A program made the position numbers and the translations under genes. A DNA stretch of 64,000 nucleotides from Rana temporaria (taxonomy: Eukaryota > Chordata > Amphibia > Anura > Ranidae), in assembly GCF_905171775.1 (NCBI RefSeq), contig NC_053489.1, positions 330,866,089 through 330,930,088 on the forward strand, read 5' to 3'. Below are positions 46,259-55,912 of this stretch, piece by piece (within the stretch, counting starts at the first letter, position 1; each line of letters opens with the position of its first letter). The notes under the pieces were generated by a model that saw nothing but the letters and a program-made list of their open reading frames with translations, was not told the origin of the DNA and did no database searches.

Positions 46259-46692
46259 AAGGGACGCTCTTGAAGCTTGCACCGCCCTTGCTAGGAGTCA
46301 GACACATTTATTTCCGCGCTCGTACAAAACCTTCTGCCGAAGCACATACTGACGCTTTGTATGTTTCCCTAATTCGTCTAGCAAGACAGAGCGGGTGTGA
46401 AGTAGGTCCTGTAATGTTTTTTGAGAGTGTGAACGTTTGTGAAGTGTTTCCAATCTATGGATCTTATCTATTAATTTCTGCACTGTTTACTGTTGTTTTT
46501 GCTTGGCCTCCGCTGCTAGAGCTATGAGTTCCCCCTTGATCACGCACTTGTGAGCTTCCCAAAGAGCGATTGGGGGGACACCAGGCGTATAATTTTCTGC
46601 AAAATATTGTTGAAATCGCAATTGTAGCCTAATGACATTGTCAGGGTCTTTCAGTAAGGAAGGATTCAGTCTCCAGATCTTTTTTCCTCTTA

Positions 46693-47173
46693 GGCCTCGT
46701 ACACACCAGCAGATCTGTCCGCTAAAAACGGTCCGCCGGACTGTTTTCAGCGGACATGTCCGCTACGTCCACTGCCAGATTTCTGTCGGATGGTTGTACA
46801 CACCATCAGACAGAAATCCGCGTGGACACGATACGCGGTGACGTGGCCGCGCCGTCGCCGCGGCGATGAGGCGGCAACGTGCGCGGCCCTGGAAGGTCAA
46901 TGCTTCCACGCATGCGTCGAATCACTTCGACGCATGCGAGGGCTTTCGGCCGATCGGACATGTCCGGTGAGTCTGTACAGACGACCGAACATGTCCGACG
47001 GACAGGCTTCCAGCGGACATGTTACTTAGCATGCTAAGAAACATTTGTCCGCTGGAAACTGTCCGATCCGCCGGACAATTGTCCAGTCGGCCATACACAC
47101 GACCGAACATGTCTGCTGAAACTGGTCCGTCGGACCAGTTTCAGCGGACATGTTCGGTCGTGTGTACGGGGCC
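46693..47173. mobile_element. Harbinger-like MITE (GGCCTCGTACACAC), 481 bp
   Basis: Ends GGCCTCGTACACAC and, inverted, GGCCCCGTACACACGACC; TTA duplicated (46690-46692, 47174-47176). The interior has repeated 'cggacatgtccg' palindromes. TTA target and ends fit PIF/Harbinger. Confidence 0.85.
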
Positions 47174-47232
47174 TTACTGATTCAGGGAAGGTCAGAATGC
47201 ACAAAATCGGGTGGCGGTCCAATAAGAACATT

Positions 47233-47903
47233 GGGCCAGATTCACAGAGCAGATACGACGGCGTATCTCCTGATACGCCGTTGTATCTGTTGTTCTATCT
47301 ATGCGACTGATTCATAGAATCAGTTACGCATAGATAGCCAGAAGATCCGACAGGTGTAATTGTTTTACACTGTCAGATCTTAGGATGCAATACCGCAGCC
47401 GCCGCTGGGGGGAGTTTGCGTCGTAATACAGCGTCGGGTATGCAAATTAGGAGTTACGGCAATCCACGAAGATTTTTCCCTTTGTTACGTCGTCGCGAGT
47501 GTTAGATTTCCGTCGCAAAGATAGGGCACCTTTAACATTGTGTAAAAGTACTCCACCATGTTAAAGTATGTCCGTCTTTCCCGCGTTGCTTTTGAATTTT
47601 TTTTTAAAAAAATATTTTTCCCGGCGCGATTCACAAAACGTTGGCGCGTTGTAATTTCGCGCAAAGCACGTCAGGAAATTTGCGACGGGAGCATGCGCAG
47701 TACGTCCGGCGCGGGAGCGCGCCTAATTTAAATGGTACCTGCCCCATTTGAATTGGGCCGCCTTGCGCCGGACCTGTTTACAATACACCGCCGCAAATTT
47801 CCAGGTAAGTGCTTTGTGGATCGGGCACTAAATCGGAAAATTTGCGGCAGTGTAACGTAAACGGGTTACGTTACGCTGCGCCGCCAGACTGTGAATCTGG
47901 CCC
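47233..47903. mobile_element. MITE with GGGCCAGATTCACAG ends, 671 bp
   Basis: Perfect inverted ends GGGCCAGATTCACAG and CTGTGAATCTGGCCC, with ATT on both sides (47230-47232, 47904-47906). The interior ('cttaggatgcaataccgc', 'aagtgctttgtggatcggg') is shared with the outer parts of the foldbacks at 58001 and 62110. It is therefore a short member of that family, without the inner palindrome. Confidence 0.85.
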
Positions 47904-48183
47904 ATTGGTTCTATCGTTGCCTGTGTGAGATAAGTCAGGTCCCTCTGGGAAATAAAGAAATAATCTATTCTAGAGTATTTCTGAAACAGGCTGGAATAAA
48001 ACGGGAAGTCTCTTGCTGTGGGGAATAACGTGCGCCATGTATCATGCAAAGTCAGGTCCTGGAGTTGCAGTTTTATCTGACGCAGGGCTCTATACGACAA
48101 AGTAGAAGTACCTGAAGAGGTGTCTATGTCAGGGTTCAATGAGACATTGAAGTCTCCTCCTAAAATGAGAACTCCCTCTTTAA

Positions 48184-49167
48184 CCACTTGAGATCCGCGC
48201 TATAGACGAAATACGTCCGCAGCGCGGCTCTCAAGTGCCAAGTGGCCGTTTAAACACGGCCTTTTATGTGCATTACCCAGTGGCGCGCGGCGGGTAAAAA
48301 CTGTCCCGGCGCATCGCCGAAGACCCGATGCGTGTACCTGGCGGCCGCGATGTCCGCCGGGTACACGCGATCGTCGGTGACACGGCAGGTGACAGCAGGG
48401 ACGTGGAGCTCTGTGTGTAAACACAGAGCTCCACGTCCTGTCAGGGAGAGGGGAGACCGATCTGTGTCTCTTGTACATAGAGACACAGCATCGGTCCCCT
48501 CCCCCAGTCACCCCCCTCCCCCCACACAGTTATAACACACCCAGGCTACACAGTTAACCCCTTCCTCACCCCCTAGTGTTAACCCCTTCACTGCCAGTCA
48601 CATTTATACAGTAATTCGTGCATTTTTATAGCACTGATCGCTGTATAAATGTGAATGGCGCCAAATTTGTGTCAAAAGTGTCCGATACGTCCGCCGCAAT
48701 ATCCCAGTCCCAATAAAAATCGCAGATCGCCGCCATTACTAGTAAAAAAAAAATCATAATTCTGTTCCCCATTTTGTAGGCGCTATAACTTTTGCGCAAA
48801 CCAGTCGCTTATTGCGATTTTTTTTTTTTTTTTTACAAAAATACGTCGAAAAATACGTATCGGCCTTAACTGAGAAAAAAAATAGTTTTTTAAAAAAAAA
48901 TTGGGATATTTATTATAGCAACAAGTAAAAAAAAATATATTTTTTTTAAATTGTTGCTCTTTTTTTGTTTATAGCGCAAAAAATAAAAACCGCAGAGGTG
49001 ATCAAATACCACCAAAAGAAAGCTCTATTTGTGGGGAAAAAAGGACGCCAATTTTGTTTGGGAGCCACGTCGCACGACCGCGCAATTGTCAGTTAAAGCG
49101 ACGCAGTGCCGGACGCTGAGATTTCGCCTGGGAACGAAGGGGGTTTATGTGCCCAGTAAGCAAGTGG
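48184..49167. mobile_element. piggyBac-type MITE, 984 bp
   Basis: Ends CCACTTGAGATCC and, inverted, CCACTTGCTTACTGG; TTAA on both sides (48180-48183, 49168-49171). Its right third ('gcgctataa', 'accaaaagaaagctctattt', 'gttaaagcgacgcagtgcc') is shared with the MITEs at 19832 and 60747 and the left end of piggyBac-1. It interrupts a LINE endonuclease, whose frame closes exactly when it is removed. Confidence 0.9.
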
Positions 49168-50852
49168 TTAAAGGTAGACGGCAGATTACATATCTTTCTC
49201 AAGAAAGCAACCTGTTGTTCGTTAGGACAATAAATATTAGCCAACGTCACTGGTTTGGAGGCATATTGACCCTTGATAAACAGAAATCTACCCTCTGGAT
49301 CTATAAGAGAATCCTTCATACTAAACTGGGCATGTTTGGAGATCAAAATGGACACTCCCTTAGCTTTCGTGGAGGCATTAGTCAAGTGGAGTGCTGTCTG
49401 ATGCAAACGGTTAGTACATTTAGGAACTGAATCTGATCTAAAATGGGTCTCTTGGAGGAAGAGAAACTGAGCTTTATGCTTGGAGAGTGCGGACAAGACC
49501 TGCGACCTTTTCCCTTGACCCTTGACCCTTTCACATAAAGCGATACACATTTTAATAAAAGGGGCATTTGTTTACTAGGGGCCTTCTGCATGGTTCACTG
49601 AGGCGGCTAGCTAAAATAATCTGTCAAATCAACGAGGATCGCCAAGGGGAAAGGGGGGAACAGAGACGTGCCGGGCACCCAAAAACGGAGGGGGTGACAA
49701 GCGAGGAAGGCAAGAGGGCAAAGGGAAGAAAAGACAAAAAAAAGGAAAAAAGAAAAGTAAGAGTAAGAAATTACCAGAGGTGAAAATAGGAATTCTATAA
49801 CACCTATGAAAATGAGGGGGGGAATAGAGCTGGTGGGTTAGCTAGTACAGTAGGAATACTGCAGCTCTGGGGTTGTAAGCGTGGGCGAGACCATCAAAAT
49901 CATGCTAGACCGAAGACTTACATGTGCTAAAATTCTACGGATAAATCTGGGGAGCCTGAACTTTAGGATAACTGGGTGAAGAACCGCTAGTCTATGCAGG
50001 ATTATACAGACAATAAAGACAGAAAGTTACAGAAGCATTATCACAATCATGGAAAGAAGTACCCCCAACTTTAATTTAAGGCATAAGAAAAATTCCAAAA
50101 ATAGAAACCAGAAACCAAAAAACCCCTAATGAAGATTGTTTGCATATATCCCTGAAGGGGATCTAATATGCCGTTTAAACCATACGAGGAAAAAAAAAAC
50201 TTTTGACACCAGGGCATGCTAGCAAGATACCTTAATTGCAGTGAGCATAAAAGCCCAGTGTTGTCAAAGGGAAGAGGCGTGGTGGCAAGCTCCGCCCAAG
50301 GACGTCTAGGCCCAGTGAGCTTCCAGGCAACAATGTAATGACGACCCCCAATAGGGTGCAAAAAATGCGAACATTCAGGGAAATGTCAAAAATAAAAATA
50401 GGTTTCACATACCACCTTGTTACACAGGCCCCTCTGGGTAGAGATAGCAGTAGCTCCACACCCCCTCCTCCCTCCTGTGCTAGACAGACATTATATTCCC
50501 AGCAGAGACACAGACAAAAAATAAAAAGTATGCTATATGGATATAACTAGCTTACGTGAAGTGGGTCCTTGAAGTCCAAATCTTCAGGGTATGTAAAAAA
50601 AAAAAACAACACTGATTGCAGCTATCACCTTGATGTGGGGAATGCAGCAGAAAGTGTCCAAATGAGGACTTGCAGGGTATATTGAACAGTTTTCAAATTT
50701 CACCAGCTAGCAGAACTATTGATCAGTGGGGTCAATGATCATATCACAAAGCCTTGTGAAGGTGCAGAAGTGAACAGGTTGGTGGATAAAACAGCAACTG
50801 TGTATAACAGGTACAACCAAATGAGCATGTCTCATTCAATCAGAGCAGGACC

Positions 50853-51948
50853 TCAGTAAACAGATGTCCAGTCCAGGGGCCTATGCATAGCATGGGGTTC
50901 AGGCAAAATTGGATCCAATCTGCAGCGTCTTGAGCGATGTCTTTGATGTATTTGAGCCTTTGGCGATGGAGCTGCTGAAACTGGACACCAGGGTTCACTT
51001 GGGAAAAAGAAAGCATACCAATCCGGCAATTTAATTGGAGGCAGATCAAGTTGGTCGCAAAAAGATTGTAGATCTTCTGGTGTGCGTAGCAGTGCTGAGC
51101 ACCCCCTAGCAGTGGCTGACAGGGCAAACGGGAACTTCCACCTATATTGGATATTACGGGAACGGAGGACTTCCAGCAGTGGGCGCAATGCACGCCTGTT
51201 GCGCAAAGTGATTTGAGATAGGTCTTGAAAAAGCTTAATTTCAGCACCATTATACACAATGCGCTCTCTATCTCTTGCTTTTTTGAGGATTTCCTCCTTA
51301 AGTGGAAAGTTCACCACACAGCAAACAATATCTCTCGGGGGCTACGAATCTCTAGGCGGGGGTCGCAATGCACAATGTGCCCTTTCCATTTCAATAGGGG
51401 AGTCTGCAGGGCGGCCTTGGAGGTCATTAAAGATAGCACAGACAGTCTGTGGTATGGCTGTCGGTTCAATCCCCTCAGGGACCCCTCTCACCCGTATGTT
51501 ATGTCTGCGACCGCTGTTATCAAGGTCCTCCACATGGCGATGTAGCTCTAAAAGATGTGGCAGCTGCATATCATAAGTGTGTTGCACTTGTTTAATGGCC
51601 GCTGTATGTAGCTGCGAGGCCTGTTCAATAGTGTCCATGTGGTGAGCTATCGCCTGCATCTCTGATTTAAGGTCAGATATAGTGGCTGCCAGAGAGCTCT
51701 TAATGTCCAGGGCTACAGCTTGCAATTACCGGTGGGAACGATCTTCTGGTGTCTGTATCCCTGCTGTCGGCCTGCATTTCAGATCCGCTGCTCGGCGAGA
51801 GTGGGGCTGAGGCCTGTGAGGCCTGCGAAGCCGCGGACTTTCCTGAGATGCGTGCCCGGAAGATGTCCGGAATGTTGTGGCTGAGTTGCGTGTCCAACTC
51901 CTTCCCTGTGCAGGGGGTAGAGGCACTCCTGTTGGACTTCCCCATCAT
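50853..51948 (-). pseudogene. LINE ORF1, one frameshift and one stop
   Basis: The ATG at 51948 opens MMGKSNRSASTP. A coiled coil spans about 51540-51720 (AATISDLKSEMQAIAHHMDTI). RRHNIRVRGVPEGIEPTAIP marks the RRM. The C-terminal domain runs from PPRDIVCCVVNFPLKEEILKK to LQSFCDQLDLPPIK. Breaks are a frameshift near 51715 and an in-frame TAG at 51339-51341. About 365 residues in all, normal for ORF1. Few defects suggest a fairly young copy. Confidence 0.85.
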
Positions 51949-52051
51949 TGGTTTGGAGGTGATCGAGCCTGGGAAAGTGCGGATTTATCCTCGGTCAGGG
52001 GGAGAGCTCCATCTATGCTGCCATTCCGATACCCGTCATCCAGGCCTTTCT

Positions 52052-52516
52052 TAAAGCAATCTATTTATCTGGCCAGAACCACCTCTGGAGGGAGTCTACA
52101 GAAATTTTACTTTTAATCTCAGACCCTATATTATTTATAAAGGTATTATAAAGTAAGAGTCCCAACACTGAACCTTGGGGTATACCACTGATAACCTTTG
52201 AGCATTCAGAGTAAGAATCATTAACCACTACTCTCTGAATTCTGTCTTTTAGCCAGTTTTCTATCCATTTACAAATTGATCTTTTAAAGCCTGTAGACTT
52301 TACCATACACATGAGCCGTGTGTGGGGAACTGTGTCAAACACTTTTGCAAAATCCAGGTTTAACACGTCCACAGCCACCCCTCGGTCCAAGGTTTAACTT
52401 ACCTCTGCATAAAAATAAATCAGGTTTGTTTGACAACTTCTGTCTTTCATGAATCCTTGCTGTCTGTTGATTAAAATATTTTTTTTCCAGCAAAAACTCA
52501 TTTATGTGGTCTTTTA
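52052..52516 (-). pseudogene. CR1-like reverse transcriptase fragment
   Basis: The minus-strand translation gives LINRQQGFMKDRSCQTNLIY, then DVLNLDFAKVFDTVPHTRLM (block A), WIENWLKDRIQRV and GIPQGSVLGLLLYNTFINNI (block B). These are hallmarks of CR1/L2-clade reverse transcriptases, not L1. A stop and a frameshift lie near 52395. The FADD block is missing because the fragment ends at 52052. Confidence 0.85.
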
Positions 52517-52520
52517 TTAA

Positions 52521-52665
52521 CCACTTGCCGCCCAGATATAGCAAAATGATGGCAGCAATATGACATGATCAGGATAACAACCCGCCATATGCCCCTGGGG
52601 CGCACATCGCGGTGATCGTTGTTGTGGCGTGTCAGTCTGACACACCGCAACTCTAGGTGATGTGG
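52521..52665. mobile_element. piggyBac-type MITE fragment, left end only
   Basis: It begins CCACTTGCCGCCCAGATATA after TTAA (52517-52520), inside the CR1 reverse transcriptase. The right end is missing; similarity to a mobile end fades after about 145 bp. Confidence 0.5.
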
Positions 52666-53310
52666 ACTAATTATTTTCCTGACACAATTTCTCAGGGAGG
52701 AAACCCATTCTACCGCCTGATTCAAATTACTATGGTGAGACAGTGCAATCTACAGACAAAAAGATTTCACATGCTCACCTTCCAACATTCAACAGCCAAG
52801 AGAGGGCCTAAGCTATGGCCCCCACAGCTTTATTAAAAGCATAGAATCACAAAACATGCATTGATTGGTTCACATTATACATACACACCCACTCTACCCT
52901 CCTCCCCTGTGTGGCTTGCCCTTGGCATGAAGCTTCTCATTGGTCAGTCCACATAAGGGATGGTTTCTTCTCACAAGTCCATTCCAGGGAAGCTGCACAC
53001 ACATCCTCTTTATAAGTCCACGTGACATAAAAGTTCTTTGTCAGCTCAGCAAGTTTCCTCCACAAGCTTCACACAGGGGGGAAGGGGTGGTTTTCCTCTT
53101 ACAACTGAGTCCATACAGAGCAAGGAATGAGAAGGGGGTGTTGGAATAAAAGCCATCTAGGAATGCAATAGGGGGGAAGGGCTGAACACATTTGTAACAT
53201 GAGGGAAAAATGGAGAAGAAATGGCTTCTGAACAAACAGCTCTCCTTTGTATCTCCACTTCAAATGGTAACTTTAAAAACCATCATATAGTATTCCTGAT
53301 ATAAGTTCTT
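52666..53310 (-). other. Unassigned repeat-like DNA, possible LTR remnant
   Basis: Read on the minus strand there is a TTATAAAG box near 53010 and, about 170 bp further, AATAAAGCTG near 52835, an arrangement seen in LTRs. No paired LTR, primer-binding site or retroviral frame is found, so this stays a guess. Confidence 0.2.
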
Positions 53311-53882
53311 TTAACCCTTTCACGCCGACAGGACGCAGATATGCGGCCTCAAATGCCTGGGCTTTCTTCCGTGGAGCCGCATATCTGCGTACATGTGTTC
53401 TGGCCGGGAGCGCGCCGGAATGCGTGCATGCAGCCGGGAGACGGGGGTGTCGAATTCTCAGTCGGGTCTCGGGCTAACGATGCACAGGTCGGAGAACCCG
53501 CCCCCAGTCATGTGATCACTGTGACAGCCAATCACAGTGAGCACATGAATGGGAAGAGTGTTGAACAGTTTCCTAGTATCTTTTTCTCAGATCGCCTGTG
53601 AGGAGAAATCGATACATTGAGAAATCTTGTGAAATCTTCCTCAAAAGTAAAAAAAATTGATAAATAATTATAATAATTATAATCAGCCCACAATAGGTCT
53701 TAGAATAGGTTCTGATCACCTTTGTTAGCATTAGTTAGGTTCAGTGACAGTACAGGTAATAGTGACAGTTTCAGTTTCAGTATTTTGTAGTGTCAGTAGT
53801 TAGCATTTGAGGTGCAGTGACAGCTTCCCTTTAGTACAGTAATAGTGACAGTTTCAGTTTGAGTATTTTGTAGTGTCAGTAG

Positions 53883-55640
53883 TTAGCATTTGTGTCACCG
53901 TTCATCTCAGCGTTAGTGTTTGTCACCGTTCATCTCAGCGTTAGTGTTTCTGTCACCGTTCATCTCAGCGTTAGTGTTTGTCACCGTTCATCTCAGCGTG
54001 AGGCCGGGTACTCACGACCAAACATGTATGGTGAAAGCGGTCCGTCGGACCGTTTTCACCATACATGTCTGCCAGAGGGCTTCTGTACAATGGTTGTACA
54101 CACCATCGTACAGAAGTCCGCGCGTAAACAATACGCGGGGCGTGTCCGCGGTGTCGCCGCGTCGATGACGCGGTGTCGCCGCGACAATGACGCAGCGACG
54201 TGGGCGGCCCGCCTTTAAAATGCTTCCACGCATGCATCGAAGTCATTCGACGCATGCGAGGGACGGCGGGCGCCTGGACATGTACGGTAGGTCTGTACTG
54301 ACGACCGTACATGTCCGAGCGGGCAGGATTCCAGCGGACTGTTTTAAAACAAGTCCAGGAATATTTGTCCGCTGGGAAAAGGCCCGGCGGGCAAATGTTT
54401 GCTGGAATTCGGCCCGCTCGCGCCCACACACGACCAAACATGTCTGCTGAAACTGGCCTGCGGACCAGTTTCAGCAGACATGTTTGGTCGTGAGTACGGG
54501 GCCTGAGTGTTTCTGTCACCGTTCATCTCAGCGTTAGTGTTTCTGTCACCGTTCATCTCAGCGTTAGTGTTTGTCACCGTTCATCTCAGCGTTAGTGTTT
54601 CTGTCTCCGTTCATCTCAGCGTTAGTGTTTGTCACCGTTCATCTCAGCGTTAGTGTTTCTGTCACCGTTCATCTCATCGTTAGTGTTTGTCACCGTTCAT
54701 CTCAGCGTTAGTGTTTCTGTCACCGTTCATCTCAGCGTTAGTGTTTCTGTCACCGTTCATCTCAGCGTTAGTGTTTGTCACCGTTCATCTCAGCGTTAGT
54801 ATTTGTCACCGTTCATCTCAGCGTTAGTGTTTGTCACCGTTCATCTCAGCGTTAGTATTTGTCACCGTTCATCTCAGCGTTAGTATTTGTCACCGTTCAT
54901 CTCAGCGTTAGTGTTTGTCACCGTTCATCTCAGCGTTAGTGTTTGTCACCGTTCATCTCAGCGTTAGTGTTTGTCACCGTTCATCTCAGCGTTAGTGTTT
55001 CTGTCACCGTTCATCTCAGCGTTAGTGTTTGTCACCATTCATCTCAGCGTTAGTGTTTCTGTCACCGTTCATCTCAGCGTTAGTATTTGTCACCGTTCAT
55101 CTCAGCGTTAGTATTTGTCACCGTTCATCTCAGCGTTAGTGTTTGTCACCGTTCATCTCAGCGTTAGTGTTTCTGTCACCGTTCATCTCAGCGTTAGTGT
55201 TTCTGTCACCGTTCATCTCAGCGTTAGTGTTTGTCACCGTTCATCTCAGCGTTAGTGTTTCTGTCACCGTTCATCTCAGCGTTAGTGTTTCTGTCACCGT
55301 TCATCTCAGCATTAGTGTTTGTCACCGTTCATCTCAGCGTTAGTGTTTCTGTCACCGTTCATCTCAGCATTAGTGTTTGTCACCGTTCATCTCAGCGTTA
55401 GTGTTTCTGTCACCGTTCATCTCAGCGTTAGTGTTTGTCACCGTTCATCTCAGCGTTAGTATTTCTGTCACCGTTCATCTCAGCGTTAGTGTTTCTGTCA
55501 CCGTTCATCTCAGCGTTAGTGTTTGTCACCGTTCATCTCAGCGTTAGTGTTTGTCACCGTTCATCTCAGCGTTAGTGTTTGTCACCGTTCATCTCAGCAT
55601 TCGTGTTTGTCACCGTTCATCTCAGCGTTAGTGTTTCTGT
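53883..55640. repeat. 28/30-bp minisatellite, about 43 copies, split by a MITE
   Basis: The units are TTAGTGTTTGTCACC plus GTTCATCTCAGCG (28 bp), or the same with an extra TC before TGTC (30 bp). The two lengths alternate irregularly. A Harbinger-like MITE interrupts it at 54002-54503. The array lies between the left end of piggyBac-2 and the transposase. Repeats are contiguous, with no unique spacers. Confidence 0.95.
54002..54503. mobile_element. Harbinger-like MITE inside the minisatellite, 502 bp
   Basis: Ends GGCCGGGTACTCACGACC and, inverted, GGCCCCGTACTCACGACC. TGA flanks both sides (53999-54001, 54504-54506). It is related to the element at 46693 in internal organisation. Because a variant unit must have supplied the TGA target, the array existed before the insertion. 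Confidence 0.85.
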
Positions 55641-55912
55641 CACCGTTAGTGTTTCTGTCACCAGTGTTTCAGTAAAAAAAAATATATATATAGATATATA
55701 ACGTTTTACATTTATTACTGTTTTAGTGTGTAGGGTGTAGTTTGTGTCTGCACAAGTGTGGGTTAGTGCCTCAGCCAGTATCAGTGCTCCCATCAGTGTC
55801 GTTGATAGGGTCAGTGTTTTAGGAAAAAAGTTTTAGGTTTTAGTTTTTTTATAATATATAACAAAAAGGTTTACTTTTGCATATTTTTAGGTCTGTAGAG
55901 TGCCTAAAAAAA

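Larger units (their letters stand above)
46259..49560 (-). pseudogene. LINE ORF2: endonuclease and linker, interrupted three times
   Basis: The first part, 49089-49550, has FLFLQETHFRSD, KGVSILISKH and VTLANIYCPN (endonuclease N-half). After the TTAA insert it resumes with GVLILGGDFNVSLNPDID (GDFN block) and YSRIDYFFISQ (about 47950). The linker at 46298-46483 carries KIHRLETLHKRS and ends YERGNKCV, the usual text just before the reverse transcriptase. A frameshift lies near the start codon (about 49550). Nothing downstream of the linker remains. Confidence 0.85.
46259..52041 (-). mobile_element. L1/Tx1-like LINE (minus) with three DNA-transposon insertions
   Basis: The order on the minus strand is 5' UTR (51949-52041), ORF1 (50853-51948), a ~1.3-kb spacer with A/G-rich tracts (49560-50850), and ORF2 endonuclease and linker (46259-49560). 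The element ends at 46259 before the reverse transcriptase. Three inserts lie within ORF2: 46693-47173, 47233-47903 and 48184-49167. Each target site can be closed exactly. Confidence 0.85.

Noticed and set aside
53883..55640. CRISPR-like array (28-30-bp direct repeats)
   Set aside because: Units follow each other directly without unique spacers, and the context is a vertebrate transposon. It is a minisatellite.
55877..55912. Twelve-codon upstream extension of the intact transposase
   Set aside because: It would have to begin at TTG; the first ATG with a suitable context is at 55913 and gives a normal family N-terminus.
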